Positions 37,949 to 47,657 of a stretch of DNA of 64,000 bases are shown here, in pieces. Position 1 is the stretch's first letter. Each line of letters starts with the position of its first letter. A program made the translations under genes and the position numbers. Source of the stretch: Clostridium thermosuccinogenes. GTDB taxonomy: Bacteria > Bacillota > Clostridia > Acetivibrionales > DSM-5807. The notes below the pieces were generated by a model. That model searched no databases and had not been told where the DNA came from. It saw only the letters and a list, made by a program, of their open reading frames with translations. Location: positions 145,665 through 209,664 of the forward strand of contig NZ_CP021850.1 of NCBI RefSeq assembly GCF_002896855.1. The letters run 5' to 3'.

Positions 37949-38872
37949 ATGGACATGGATAAAGATGTGTCTGTTCTTCCAAAGGCTTGGGAAAGCTTGC
38001 TCAAATCTTCGGATTATCTGCCAGTGATAGTCAAGAGCATTGAGAGGGTGCATGATACCAGCTGGTCTATGGAGCCGAATATCCATGACTTTTATGAAAT
38101 GGTATATATGAAAAAGGGAAAAGCCGTTTTTGAAATTTCCGGCCAGCCTGCGCCCATAGGACCCAATGACATAATCATTATAAAACCGAATCAACCGCAT
38201 AAATTCATTGTAAAATCGGAACCGGGATGCGAATTCATCGTTTTGAGTTTCAAGTTTGCCGGTCAGATGCACAGCGATTATTCGGAGGTATCCCTGGGGG
38301 ATTTCCTTAACTTTGTAAGCGGACGGGAATCCGGACCTTTTATTTCCCTCAAGGTAAGCCAGAAGAATGATATAATATTGCTGTTAAACAGGATTTTAAA
38401 GGAAAGGGAAAGCCAGGAAATAGGCAGTGAATTTTTGAATTACCTCCTTGTGCTGGAATTGTTTGTGCTCATTTCAAGAGCGCTGAAAATGGAATGGGAG
38501 AACAGCATAAAGGACAAGAGCCCCAAGCTTAAGGAACTGATCCGGATTGCGGTAAATTATATAAACAACAACTTTGAAAGGGATATTTCCCTGGGAGATA
38601 TAGCAAGGTTCGTGTTTCTGAGTCCGAGCTATTTTACAAGGGCTTTCAAGGAAGAGGTGGGCATAAGCCCTATAAATTATCTGCTCAAGGTTAGGATTGC
38701 CAGGGCGGAGGAGCTGCTTGTTGAGACAAACCTTAAAATAAGCGATATCGCGCTGAGCGTAGGATTTTCAAATCAACAGAGGTTTAATGAGATTTTCAAA
38801 AAATATGTTAAGCAGACACCCCTTCAGTACAGAAAGCAGGAAAAGGAAAAGATTCTGAACCGGCGAGGATAA
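37949..38872 (+). CDS. AraC-family transcriptional regulator
   Basis: The 307-residue protein has an N-terminal cupin sensor domain (about 30-120, with IHDFYEMVYMKKGKAVFEI and PNDIIIIKPNQPHKF) and a C-terminal double helix-turn-helix (about 205-300) with the AraC signature ISLGDIARFVFLSPSYFTRAFKEE and ISDIALSVGFSNQQRFNEIFKK. Sugar-type ligands are usual for this architecture, but the effector is unknown. I use ATG 37949, ten bases after AGGGGG; an ATG at 37922 has no ribosome site. No obvious target operon is adjacent. Confidence 0.88.
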   Translation: MDMDKDVSVLPKAWESLLKSSDYLPVIVKSIERVHDTSWSMEPNIHDFYEMVYMKKGKAVFEISGQPAPIGPNDIIIIKPNQPHKFIVKSEPGCEFIVLSFKFAGQMHSDYSEVSLGDFLNFVSGRESGPFISLKVSQKNDIILLLNRILKERESQEIGSEFLNYLLVLELFVLISRALKMEWENSIKDKSPKLKELIRIAVNYINNNFERDISLGDIARFVFLSPSYFTRAFKEEVGISPINYLLKVRIARAEELLVETNLKISDIALSVGFSNQQRFNEIFKKYVKQTPLQYRKQEKEKILNRRG

Positions 38873-39280
38873 AAGAGAAGATTCTTAAGCAGATCAGGGG
38901 AGGGATCAAGTTAACATAATACTTAGCCGAAAGCCTGTGACTTTAGTCACTGGGATGAAGGCCTGTCTTGATCTCATGAAACAGTTTACAGCTTTAGAAG
39001 GTTGCTTTTATGAGGAAAATAAGAGGAAATTGTCAATTAAATCAATTAGTTATAAATCAGCTGATAGTACGGAAGTCGCAAGGTAAAGCAAGCCTGCGGC
39101 TTTTTTCATGTTCAAAAGCATCATGTCTTTGAGCTTTTATTTCTATTAATATTGAATCTTTTCCATAGCAGATAAAGTAAATAAAAAAGCGAACCAACAC
39201 CGGATGATCGCCGCTAATGATGGGCAACATAATTACACAGCCTTCCTGTGCGATGAAGTTTAGCAATTTGATTGGCATTC
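38873..39280. other. 408-base intergenic region
   Basis: It contains the stem-loop listed separately at 38904-38973 and a short hairpin followed by T residues (AAGCC at 39090-39094, GGCTT at 39098-39102) that may be a weak terminator. Otherwise no gene was seen. Confidence 0.4.
38904..38973. other. Nested stem-loop resembling an IS200/IS605 element end
   Basis: GTGAC-TTTA-GTCAC at 38937-38950 is a perfect hairpin, extended by CC and GG after one mismatch, and followed by GGGATGAAGGCC. It is enclosed by GATCAAG at 38904-38910 and CTTGATC at 38967-38973. ACTTTAGT hairpins next to GGGATGAA-type sequence are familiar from right ends of IS200/IS605 elements and TnpB guide RNAs. No transposase or TnpB gene is present, so at most this is a relic. 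Confidence 0.3.
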
Positions 39281-40339
39281 ATGGATTTCCTTTTTGGATG
39301 GGAGGATGATATTATAGATAACAAGAAACCTTTTAAAAGAGTAGGAACCCACAATGGAAAATTCCATGCCGACGAGGTGTTGGCGACTGCAATTCTTAAA
39401 GAAATATATGACATAGAGGTAGTCAGAAGCAGAGACCCGGAGGTGTTAAGCAGTCTGGAGCTGGTATATGACGTGGGAGGCGGCGAGTTCGACCATCATG
39501 ACAATGATAAAATTTATCGGGAAAGCGGCACCCCCTACGCAGCTTGCGGCTTAATATGGAGGAAGTTCGGGAGAGATGTGATAAGAGCCAGGGATAGTTC
39601 CCTGACGGAATCTGATATAGACTGGGTCTTCAAGCAAATTGATGCGGTCTTGATGGAAGGGGTGGATGCCAACGATAACGGAGTGAAGACCAGTGAAACC
39701 ATTATTCCCACCATGTGCATATCAACCATCATTTCAGGCTTCAATCCGCCATGGTATTCGCACAAGGACGAGGATGATGCTTTTCATGAAGCAGTGAGCC
39801 TGGCATCAATGGTTCTTGACAATACTATCAATCAGCAATTTTCAATCATAAAAGCGAGAAGCAAAGTGATTGAGGCTTACAAAAACCGCACCAAGCCCCA
39901 ACTGCTGGTTCTTGATCAATATTGCCCATGGGGAAGGATACTTCAAGAAATCGACACCGAAAAAGAGGTGTTATTTGTTGTGTACCCCAACAGGGAAGGC
40001 TATGCCCTTCAGACGGTGAGAAAGGAAGGCGGCTCCTTCGAATCCAGAAAGAATTTGCCGAAAGAGTGGGCTGGAAAAAGGGATGAGGAGCTCGGTAAAA
40101 TTATAGGCATCGATGATGCGGTATTCTGCCACCCTGCAAGATTCATTGCCGGAGCGAAGTCCTTCGAAAGCATAATGAAGATGGCGGATATAGCGATCGA
40201 CAGGCGTCCGGAAATTATTATCCCGAAGATCCTAAAAGCACCAAAAGACTTGAAGTCATCGAAAACTTTGAAAGCATTTAAAAATCTGTTCGGAAAGGTA
40301 AAAAACAAATCAAGATACAAAGTTCGGATAAGGATATAG
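39281..40339 (+). CDS. MYG1-family (UPF0160) metal-dependent hydrolase-like protein
   Basis: MYG1 proteins belong to a DHH-related fold; the eukaryotic member is an exonuclease and bacterial roles are unclear. The 352-residue product has the family motifs VGTHNGKFHADEVLATAIL, DVGGGEFDHHD and VDANDNG, with the metal-binding His and Asp residues intact. The start is uncertain: ATG 39281 has no ribosome site, whereas GGGAGG at 39299-39304 is followed only by ATT and ATA codons in this frame. The C-terminus has a lysine-rich tail of about 35 residues. A terminator follows at once. Confidence 0.85.
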   Translation: MDFLFGWEDDIIDNKKPFKRVGTHNGKFHADEVLATAILKEIYDIEVVRSRDPEVLSSLELVYDVGGGEFDHHDNDKIYRESGTPYAACGLIWRKFGRDVIRARDSSLTESDIDWVFKQIDAVLMEGVDANDNGVKTSETIIPTMCISTIISGFNPPWYSHKDEDDAFHEAVSLASMVLDNTINQQFSIIKARSKVIEAYKNRTKPQLLVLDQYCPWGRILQEIDTEKEVLFVVYPNREGYALQTVRKEGGSFESRKNLPKEWAGKRDEELGKIIGIDDAVFCHPARFIAGAKSFESIMKMADIAIDRRPEIIIPKILKAPKDLKSSKTLKAFKNLFGKVKNKSRYKVRIRI

Positions 40340-40340
40340 A

Positions 40341-40373
40341 AAAAAGCCCTGGAGAAACCCGGGCTTTTTTTCT
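40341..40373. terminator. Bidirectional intrinsic terminator
   Basis: AGCCC at 40345-40349 pairs with GGGCT at 40361-40365, GG/CC adds to the stem after one mismatch, and A and T runs flank both sides. It separates the convergent MYG1-like gene and the DUF3298-like gene. Confidence 0.85.
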
Positions 40374-41010
40374 AGTCATTGGTAGCCATTCTGTCAATGG
40401 GTCCGTTGTCTGCCGCAATTTCCTGAAGCTCAAAAACTGAAATGGGAAACATGGGAAGTCCCACCACATAAGGGGTGATTTCATACGTCTGAAAATACAC
40501 CACCAGAGCCTTGTCGGCGATATAGTAGTCCTGGTTGGGGCTTATACCTTTAAAGTTGTCCAGCAGTGGTATATCCCTTTCCGCAATCTGCTTTCTTATG
40601 TTCTCCGAAATCAGGCTTACATAATCACTGCCCGGCTTAAACAGATCACTTAATTGATATTCCCTTCCTGTCTGAATGTCAAAAGTGAGGGACTTGATCA
40701 CTGTCAATCCATGGGCAGCCATGGGTGGGTAAGAATAATTGCCGATATTTAGGCTTAGTATACCCCTTAAATTGGACTTTAGTTCGTACCAGCCTGTAAC
40801 TTGGGTTTGTGGGTTCTCATAATATCCCTGTTGAGCTATAAGTTGAATGACAAGGTTATAAATCCTGTTGTTTATGCTCTGCTGCACTGCCATGTTTGGA
40901 AGTCCTGACACAACAGGATAAAAGAGGTTCATATTCGGCATCAAAAGCCTGCGGGTGAACACCATGACCGGCGGCATCACTGTATTCATCACCGTACTCA
41001 TAACTATCAT
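40372..41010 (-). CDS. DUF3298/DUF4163-like protein
   Basis: This 212-residue protein has the RsiV-like fold pattern: repeated short beta segments, GILSLNIGNYSYPPMAAHGLTVIKSLTFDIQTGREYQLSDLFKPG, and a C-terminal YQTYEITPYVVGLP-like run (here YFQTYEITPYVVGLPMFPIS). These features match the DUF3298 heparinase-like or lysozyme-binding domain of RsiV relatives. Unlike RsiV it has no signal peptide or membrane helix, so it may act inside the cell or the start may be incomplete. GGAG lies just before the ATG. It converges on the MYG1-like gene. Confidence 0.75.
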   Translation of the reverse strand: MIVMSTVMNTVMPPVMVFTRRLLMPNMNLFYPVVSGLPNMAVQQSINNRIYNLVIQLIAQQGYYENPQTQVTGWYELKSNLRGILSLNIGNYSYPPMAAHGLTVIKSLTFDIQTGREYQLSDLFKPGSDYVSLISENIRKQIAERDIPLLDNFKGISPNQDYYIADKALVVYFQTYEITPYVVGLPMFPISVFELQEIAADNGPIDRMATND

Positions 41011-41256
41011 TTCTGCTCCGTCAAAAATAATCCTGATGTAAGTTTATTCCTACCGGGCGGAAAATGTGCTCGGTTACCACCGGGATGCAGCAAAAATTGA
41101 GGAAACAGGTCTTCTATGTCCGCAGACTGTTATATATGCTTATGATGGCGCATATATCAAAAAACGTGAAAAAACCGTTCAATTGTCAATAAGTATCGGG
41201 AAGAAGACAGAGTGATAAGCATGTATAATCTATTTAACAATAAGGAGGGTTTTATT

Positions 41257-42516
41257 ATGGGCATGACGATGACACAAAAAATACTGGCTGACCATTCCGG
41301 ACAGAAAAGCGTCAAGGCAGGTCAGTTGATAAGCGCCAAGCTGGATATGGTGCTGGGCAATGATGTCACAACTCCTGTGGCAGTCAAAGAGTTCAGGAAA
41401 GCAGGGCTTAACAAGGTTTTTGATATAAATAAAATCGCTATAGTACCGGACCATTTTACTCCGAACAAGGATATCAAATCTGCCGAGCAGGTTAAGTTTA
41501 TCCGGGAGTTCGCCAGGGAAATGGGTATTGTTAATTTCTTCGAGATAGGCCAGATGGGAGTGGAGCATGCGCTTCTTCCGGAAAAAGGTCTGGTTGTACC
41601 GGGAGATGTGGTTATAGGAGCTGATTCCCATACATGTACCTATGGAGCATTGGGAGCCTTTTCCACAGGTGTGGGAAGCACCGACATGGCAGCAGGTATG
41701 GCAAGCGGCGAAGCATGGTTCAAAGTTCCGGAAGCAATAAGATTTGTTCTGAAGGGCAAGCCTTCAAAATGGGTAAGCGGTAAAGACGTCATACTTCACA
41801 TAATAGGCATGATAGGAGTAGATGGTGCGCTGTATAAATCAATGGAGTTTACCGGAGAAGGCCTGAAGCATTTGTCGATGGACGACAGGTTTGCCATGGC
41901 AAATATGGCTATTGAGGCCGGCGGTAAAAACGGCATTTTCGAAGTGGATGAGAAAACCCTCGAATATGTGCGGGAGCATTCAACAAAGCCTTACAAGGTG
42001 TATAAAGCAGATGAAGATGCAGAGTATGAGAAAACTTATGAGATAGACCTTTCCAGCATAAAGCCTACGGTTGCGTTTCCGCATCTTCCTGAAAACACCA
42101 GGACAATTGACGAGGTGGGAGATGTAAAAATACACCAAGTGGTGATTGGTTCATGCACCAATGGAAGGATTGAGGATATGAGGGTTGCGGCGGAAATTCT
42201 TAAAGGCAGAAAAATACATCCTGACGTGAGATGCATCATCATACCTGCCACCCAGAAGATATGGAAGCAAGCTATGAATGAAGGCCTGTTTGATATATTT
42301 GTTGATGCTGGAGCGGCAGTAAGTACGCCTACATGCGGACCATGCCTTGGCGGCCATATGGGCATACTGGCAAAGGGCGAAAGAGCCGTAGCGACTACCA
42401 ACAGGAACTTCGTAGGCAGAATGGGGCACCCTGAAAGCGAAGTGTACCTGGCAAGTCCTGCAGTAGCGGCTGCATCGGCAGTAGCCGGAAGAATAGCAGG
42501 ACCGGAAGAGCTATAA
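41257..42516 (+). CDS. leuC: 3-isopropylmalate dehydratase, large subunit
   Basis: LeuC with LeuD isomerises 2-isopropylmalate to 3-isopropylmalate in leucine synthesis. The 419-residue product is the shorter archaeal/clostridial type of the aconitase family. The [4Fe-4S] ligands are in [16 protein letters not shown] and [13 protein letters not shown] 41257 follows GGAGGG by eight bases; an ATG at 41221 is out of position. The related homoaconitase family cannot be excluded, but leuD and leuB directly follow. Confidence 0.95.
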   Translation: MGMTMTQKILADHSGQKSVKAGQLISAKLDMVLGNDVTTPVAVKEFRKAGLNKVFDINKIAIVPDHFTPNKDIKSAEQVKFIREFAREMGIVNFFEIGQMGVEHALLPEKGLVVPGDVVIGADSHTCTYGALGAFSTGVGSTDMAAGMASGEAWFKVPEAIRFVLKGKPSKWVSGKDVILHIIGMIGVDGALYKSMEFTGEGLKHLSMDDRFAMANMAIEAGGKNGIFEVDEKTLEYVREHSTKPYKVYKADEDAEYEKTYEIDLSSIKPTVAFPHLPENTRTIDEVGDVKIHQVVIGSCTNGRIEDMRVAAEILKGRKIHPDVRCIIIPATQKIWKQAMNEGLFDIFVDAGAAVSTPTCGPCLGGHMGILAKGERAVATTNRNFVGRMGHPESEVYLASPAVAAASAVAGRIAGPEEL

Positions 42517-42765
42517 TCAGCCAATAATCGATATGCAGTGTTTGGCAAGTATTTCTGGATATATTTATAAGTAAAGTTAAGGATCAAATCAAAATATTCA
42601 TTACATTATATAGAGATATGCTTACCGGCAAGATGCCTTATGAAGTCATTTTTACTTAGGTACTTGCCTTAAAGGTATCCGTTAGGAAATTCCCTTTAGT
42701 GAGATATAAATGGTTCGTATAAGCAGATTTCGTATCATCAACTGCGATAAGGAGGTTTGAGGTAG

Positions 42766-43263
42766 ATGAAAGCACAGGGAAAAGTGATCAAATATGGCAA
42801 CAACGTGGATACCGATGTCATAATCCCGGCGAGGTATCTGAACACGTCTGACCCTGCGGAGCTGGCAAAGCACTGCATGGAGGATATTGACAAGGATTTT
42901 GTGAACAAGGTGGAAAAGGGCAGCATAATGGTTGCAGGAAAGAATTTCGGATGTGGCTCCTCGAGGGAGCATGCTCCTATCGCAATAAAGGCTTCCGGTA
43001 TATCCTGCGTCATAGCTGAGACCTTTGCGAGAATATTTTACAGAAATTCAATAAATATTGGACTGCCGATCCTCGAGTGTCCGGAGGCGGCAAGGGATAT
43101 TTCGGACGGCGACCAAGTAAGTGTCGATTTTGACACCGGAAAGATAATCAATCTCACGACGGGTAAGGAATATCTTTCAAACCCGTTCCCGGAGTTTATA
43201 AAAAAGATAATAGCATCCGATGGCTTGATGGGATATGTAAAAAACCAATTGTCGGTTGATTGA
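42766..43263 (+). CDS. leuD: 3-isopropylmalate dehydratase, small subunit
   Basis: This 165-residue product is the swivel domain that completes the leuC active site. It shows the family motifs [18 protein letters not shown] and [24 protein letters not shown] stands ahead of the ATG. The 249-base gap after leuC contains no gene or clear terminator, so the two are probably still cotranscribed. Confidence 0.95.
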   Translation: MKAQGKVIKYGNNVDTDVIIPARYLNTSDPAELAKHCMEDIDKDFVNKVEKGSIMVAGKNFGCGSSREHAPIAIKASGISCVIAETFARIFYRNSINIGLPILECPEAARDISDGDQVSVDFDTGKIINLTTGKEYLSNPFPEFIKKIIASDGLMGYVKNQLSVD

Positions 43264-43296
43264 TGGATGCAGTGGGCAAAAGAGGAGAATGGTCTT

Positions 43297-44376
43297 ATGA
43301 GATATAGAATTACAGTGCTTCCCGGTGACGGGATAGGGCCGGAGGTTACGGAGCAGGCTGTCGAGGTCCTGAAAACCGTAGGAAGCAAATATGGATATGA
43401 GTTTGATTTTAATGAAGAATTGATAGGCGGATGTGCAATAGATGCTTGCGGCGACCCTTTGCCGGAAAATACTCTGCAAGCCTGCAAGAAAAGTGATGCT
43501 GTTCTTTTGGGCGCCGTAGGAGGAGCAAAATGGGACTTGCTTCCTGGGGATAAGAGGCCTGAAGCCGGATTGCTTAGAATCCGGGCAGGTCTGGGACTAT
43601 ACGCTAATTTAAGGCCGGCAGTGATTTATCCGGCTCTCCAGGATGCTTCACCGTTAAAAAAAGAGGTTGTAGGTACAGGTATCGACATCATGGTGGTTCG
43701 TGAGCTTACAGGGGGCATGTATTTCGGAAAAAAAGGCCGGTTCCAGACAGAAGCAGGAGAAGCGGCTTTTGATACCGAAACATACAGCACTGCTGAAGTT
43801 GAGAGGATTGCAAGAATTGCATTTGAAGCGGCGCAAAAAAGGCGCAGCAAGGTGACATCGGTGGATAAAGCCAATGTGCTTGAAAGCTCGAGACTGTGGA
43901 GAGAGGTTGTGCAGAAGGTGGCCGGGGAATACCCGGAAGTGGAGCTAAATCACATGTATGTGGATAATGCGGCTATGCAGCTGGTAAGAAATCCTGCACA
44001 ATTTGATGTCATAGTGACCGCCAATATGTTCGGCGATATACTCTCCGACGAGGCTTCAATGATAACCGGTTCTATAGGAATGCTCCCTTCCGCCAGCCTT
44101 GGTAAAGGTACACTTGGGCTTTATGAGCCTGTTCATGGCTCGGCTCCGGATATAGCAGGCCAGGACAAGGCCAATCCCATAGCAGCTATCCTGTCCGCGG
44201 GCATGCTCTTAAAATACTCCCTGGGCCTTGATGCTGCGGCAAAGGATATTGAGAACGCTGTAGAAGCAGTCTTAGATAAAGGCTACAGGACAGGGGATAT
44301 AGCATCGGAGGGCAGCAGGATAGTAGGCACGAAGGAGATGGGCAAGCTGATAAGGGACCAACTGGCAGGTAAATAG
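43297..44376 (+). CDS. leuB: 3-isopropylmalate dehydrogenase
   Basis: LeuB oxidises and decarboxylates 3-isopropylmalate to 2-oxoisocaproate. The 359-residue protein begins [17 protein letters not shown] and has [21 protein letters not shown] (metal and substrate contacts) and the NAD-binding [12 protein letters not shown] with [14 protein letters not shown]. The start is ATG 43297 after GAGGAG. Its frame begins 33 bases after leuD. A terminator follows at 44466. Confidence 0.96.
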   Translation: MRYRITVLPGDGIGPEVTEQAVEVLKTVGSKYGYEFDFNEELIGGCAIDACGDPLPENTLQACKKSDAVLLGAVGGAKWDLLPGDKRPEAGLLRIRAGLGLYANLRPAVIYPALQDASPLKKEVVGTGIDIMVVRELTGGMYFGKKGRFQTEAGEAAFDTETYSTAEVERIARIAFEAAQKRRSKVTSVDKANVLESSRLWREVVQKVAGEYPEVELNHMYVDNAAMQLVRNPAQFDVIVTANMFGDILSDEASMITGSIGMLPSASLGKGTLGLYEPVHGSAPDIAGQDKANPIAAILSAGMLLKYSLGLDAAAKDIENAVEAVLDKGYRTGDIASEGSRIVGTKEMGKLIRDQLAGK

Positions 44377-44465
44377 CCTTATGAGCAAATTCACCTTTTG
44401 TGAGATTTTAGCGGGACATGGTCTTTTAATTCTGCTGTAAATAGCTGCCATATATAAAGTATAAT

Positions 44466-44517
44466 ATGCCGGGGAATATTCCGCTTTCATATGCGGGAGT
44501 TTTCCCGGCATTTTGTT
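44466..44517 (+). terminator. Terminator after leuB
   Basis: ATGCCGGGGAA at 44466-44476 pairs with TTTCCCGGCAT at 44501-44511 (one G-T), an inner CCGC/GCGG hairpin caps it, and TTTTGTT follows. Confidence 0.75.
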
Positions 44518-44649
44518 AAAATACGGCTCTTTAAGCTGAGACGCATATGACAGTGAAAAACTAAAAATATAAGCTATGCCTTACTGAGTCATATGTTATG
44601 CCATGTCCTTTCTAAACTAAAACTATCAGCATCCTCTGCAGAAAACACT

Positions 44650-44686
44650 ATATAAAAAATATAACCGGCTTTGCAGCCGGTTATAT
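44650..44686 (-). terminator. Terminator after oppA
   Basis: Eleven perfect base pairs (44659-44669 with 44676-44686) with a six-base loop. Read on the minus strand, the stem is followed by a run of T residues, so it terminates the opp transcript. Confidence 0.85.
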
Positions 44687-44750
44687 CATGAATCTGTCTC
44701 AACTTTGCAGTTATTTTATAGAATATTAATAATCCTGTAAACCTATCGGT

Positions 44751-46394
44751 TTATTTTTCAACTGTTGCGTACATGAAGTACTTGAATCCGAGAGGTGAAT
44801 TATAGTAGTTTTTAAGGTAATCCTTTACTACGTATACATCAGTGTAGTAGTAAACAGGAATGATAGGAGCTTCTCCCATGAGAAGGTCTTCCGCCTGGTG
44901 CATTGCTTTCATTCTTTCAGCCCTGTCACCGGATACCTTTGCAGTTTCAATGAGCTTGTCATAATCTGCGTTCTTCCATCTTGCATCATTCTGACCGCTG
45001 TAGGATGTCCACATGTCAAGGAAGGTCATAGGATCGTTGTAGTCTCCCAACCAACCATGTCTTGCAATCTGGTAATTGCCGGTCTGTCTTGTATCCTGGA
45101 ATACTTTCCATTCCTGTCCTGTGAGTTTTATTGAAATTCCCAGGTTCTTCTTCCACATTTCCTGTACTGCTTCGGCAATCGCCAGATGGCCGCCTTCGGT
45201 GTTATATGCGAGCTCTACCTGCGGGAAGCCTTCTCCGTTAGGATAGCCTGCTTCAGCAAGAAGCTTCTGTGCTTCCTTTATATTGTTCTCATAAGCTTCT
45301 GCTGACGGATCATAGTAGTCTTTGCCTACAGTTCTGAAATCAGGATTAGCTTCCACATCCGGCACTGCAAAAGGAACAAATGCACCGGCAGGTATCTGAT
45401 TACCCTGGGCTATATTGTCGATTATATACTGCCTGTCTATTGCCAAGGAGAGTGCCTTTCTAACTTTTACATTGTCAAAAGGTGCCTTCTCCACATTCAA
45501 TACATAGAAGTAGGTTCCCAGCTGGGGATCTATTTTTATATCTCCGCTTTGCTGCAGAGCAGGGATTTCTTCCGTAGGAATGCTATCTGCCAGCATTATT
45601 TCATCGTTTCTGTAAGCAGCCAGTGCCGCATTGTCATCAGCTATAAGCATGAACTTGATGGATGAGGGCTTGATCGTATCTGCGGCATAGTAATTTTCAT
45701 TCTTTTTGAATACTATCTCAGAGTCATGTTCCCAGGATGCCAATACGAAAGGACCATTGCCTATATAAGTTTCCGGTTTGGTTGCCCAACCATCAGGATC
45801 CTTTGAAACCGCATCCTCCCTTAATGGGAACAATGTAGGGAATGCAGTCAGCTCAAGGAAATAGGATGTGGCAGATTCCAGAGTGACTTCGAGGGTTTTG
45901 TCGTCTTTGGCAACTACGCCCAGTTCTTCTGCCGGCATTTTGCCTTCATTTATAGCCTGTCCATTCTTGATGTAGTACAGCTGGTAAGCATATTCAGCTC
46001 CAGTTGCAGGGTCGAGGGCTCTCCTCCAGGAATATACGAAATCCTGGGCCTTTACCGGTTGCCCGTCGGACCATTTAGCGTCCTCCCTGATGTAGAAAGT
46101 GAATTTGGTTCCGTCTTCTGACATGTCCCATTTTTCAGCCACACCTTTGACTACCTGGCCATTCTCATCCAGCTTGGTAAGTCCTTCAAAGGCATGGATT
46201 ATCATTGTAGCACCATCCACTGCATTGTTGAGAGTGGGATCGATGGTTTTAGGTTCTGATCCTATGGTAACAACTATCTCCTGGCCGCCTTTGTTACCAT
46301 CTCCGGCGCTTTGGTTTTTTGTATTTCCACAGCCTGCCATGACTCCGGCCAGCAGTATCATTGCCATGAATAAGGCAATAACTTTTTTTGCCAT
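44751..46394 (-). CDS. oppA: Oligopeptide ABC transporter, substrate-binding lipoprotein
   Basis: OppA captures oligopeptides outside the membrane. The 547-residue precursor has a lipoprotein signal with the lipobox LAGVMAGC (Cys22) and the SBP family 5 start IVVTIGSEPKTIDPTLNN. LSLAIDRQYIIDNI and the DW/YNDPMTFLDMW region are typical of OppA. AAGGAGGAG stands ahead of its ATG. It is the last gene of the operon, separated from oppF by 273 bases that include a palindrome, which fits a separate, stronger expression of the binding protein. Confidence 0.94.
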   Translation of the reverse strand: MAKKVIALFMAMILLAGVMAGCGNTKNQSAGDGNKGGQEIVVTIGSEPKTIDPTLNNAVDGATMIIHAFEGLTKLDENGQVVKGVAEKWDMSEDGTKFTFYIREDAKWSDGQPVKAQDFVYSWRRALDPATGAEYAYQLYYIKNGQAINEGKMPAEELGVVAKDDKTLEVTLESATSYFLELTAFPTLFPLREDAVSKDPDGWATKPETYIGNGPFVLASWEHDSEIVFKKNENYYAADTIKPSSIKFMLIADDNAALAAYRNDEIMLADSIPTEEIPALQQSGDIKIDPQLGTYFYVLNVEKAPFDNVKVRKALSLAIDRQYIIDNIAQGNQIPAGAFVPFAVPDVEANPDFRTVGKDYYDPSAEAYENNIKEAQKLLAEAGYPNGEGFPQVELAYNTEGGHLAIAEAVQEMWKKNLGISIKLTGQEWKVFQDTRQTGNYQIARHGWLGDYNDPMTFLDMWTSYSGQNDARWKNADYDKLIETAKVSGDRAERMKAMHQAEDLLMGEAPIIPVYYYTDVYVVKDYLKNYYNSPLGFKYFMYATVEK

Positions 46395-46431
46395 TTATAC
46401 TCCTCCTTTTAACTTTGGGATTTTTATTTAT

Positions 46432-46455
46432 TAATAAATGACTTCAGTCATTTAT
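46432..46455. promoter_or_regulatory. 24-base palindrome upstream of oppA
   Basis: AATAAATGACT at 46432-46442 and AGTCATTTATT at 46445-46455 are exact complements separated by TC. The site is about 38 bases upstream of the oppA start. It can be an operator, or in RNA a hairpin that shields the 5' end of the oppA message. There is no T-run on the oppA side, so it is not a typical terminator. Confidence 0.5.
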
Positions 46456-46667
46456 TTGCACAATAATGGTTAAGTATACATAATACCAATAAGAGTGAAA
46501 ATTATGACTGTTTTCGCACAAACATCTTTTAAAAAACATAGAAAACAGAATTTTAATCCTTACCGATATTATTTGACGATATACATAATCTATATTCTCC
46601 GACGATGCACATGGATTTTCAGGCATCCTTCGCAAAAAAGCATTTTATTGGCTTTAAAAAAGCGATA

Positions 46668-47657
46668 TTATTTTTTATCCATAAGATGGCATGCGGACAT
46701 ATGACCTGGTGCTACTTCTTTAAGTTCAGGCTCTATTTCGGCACATTTCTTTGTAGCATATGGGCACCGCGTTCTGAACTTGCATCCGGACGGAGGATTT
46801 ATCGGGCTTGGCACGTCGCCATTCAGGATTATCCTCTTGCGGCTTCGGCTTGTGTCGGGGTCGGCTATCGGTATTGCCGACAGCAGCGCCTGAGTATAAG
46901 GATGCAATGGATTTTTATACAGCTCATCGCTGGATGCCATTTCAACCATTTTTCCAAGGTACATAACTCCTACTCTGTCGCTTATATGCTTGACAACAGC
47001 CAGGTCATGGGCGATAAACAAGTATGTGAGTCCTAAATCCTGCTGAAGATCCTCCAGCATGTTGATGACCTGCGCCTGGATGGATACGTCCAGGGCGGAT
47101 ATGGGCTCATCACATACTATAAATTCCGGTTCCACGGCAAGAGCCCGGGCAATACCTATTCTTTGGCGCTGACCGCCACTGAATTCATGAGGATAGCGGT
47201 TTGCATGCTCTGAGTTTAAGCCCACCAGTTCCATAAGCTTTGCAATTTTGTCTTTTCTGTCCTGCTTTCCTGAAGCCAGATTGTGTATATCTATTGGTTC
47301 GCCTAAAATATCGCCGACAGTCATCCTGGGATCCAGCGATGCAAAGGGATCCTGGAAAATTATCTGCATCTTTCGACGATAGGGCTTCATGTCAACTTTG
47401 GTTATATCCTCACCGTCGAAAAAAATCTGGCCGGAGGTAGGTTCATAAAGCCTCAGCACAGTTCTTCCCAAGGTAGTCTTTCCACATCCGCTTTCACCCA
47501 CAAGGCCAAGGGTTTCGCCTTTTTTTAATGTGAAGCTTACTCCGTCAACGGCTTTAAGATATACTGAATTTTTGCTTATGAAGCCTTTTCTAGCGACGAA
47601 GTGCTTTTTTAAATCTTTAACTACCAGCAAATCTTTGTTGTCTGATATTTTGTTCAT
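46668..47657 (-). CDS. oppF: Oligopeptide ABC transporter, ATP-binding protein OppF
   Basis: This 329-residue ATPase has Walker [13 protein letters not shown], the ABC signature [15 protein letters not shown], Walker [13 protein letters not shown], and the C-terminal oligopeptide/dipeptide extension with the cysteine-containing [14 protein letters not shown]. OppF works with OppD as a heterodimer. Its ATG overlaps the oppD stop by four bases. Confidence 0.95.
   Translation of the reverse strand: MNKISDNKDLLVVKDLKKHFVARKGFISKNSVYLKAVDGVSFTLKKGETLGLVGESGCGKTTLGRTVLRLYEPTSGQIFFDGEDITKVDMKPYRRKMQIIFQDPFASLDPRMTVGDILGEPIDIHNLASGKQDRKDKIAKLMELVGLNSEHANRYPHEFSGGQRQRIGIARALAVEPEFIVCDEPISALDVSIQAQVINMLEDLQQDLGLTYLFIAHDLAVVKHISDRVGVMYLGKMVEMASSDELYKNPLHPYTQALLSAIPIADPDTSRSRKRIILNGDVPSPINPPSGCKFRTRCPYATKKCAEIEPELKEVAPGHMSACHLMDKK

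Larger units (their letters stand above)
44377..44750. other. 374-base convergent intergenic region with two terminators
   Basis: The leu operon and the oppBCDFA operon converge here. It holds one stem-loop ending leuCDB and one ending opp, listed separately. The remaining sequence is AT-rich with nothing else recognisable. Confidence 0.5.

Noticed and set aside
38925..38975. Cobalamin riboswitch suggested by GTCACTGGGA
   Set aside because: The rest of the cobalamin core, including the B12 box, is missing. The following gene has no link to cobalamin.
41042..41215. Fifty-seven codons of protein-like open frame upstream of leuC
   Set aside because: It has no ATG, no ribosome site and no recognised motif. 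It may be chance or a very old remnant.
41011..41256. Possible T-box or leucine leader peptide before leuC
   Set aside because: I found neither the T-box TGGNACCGCG-type motif nor a run of leucine codons in a short frame.
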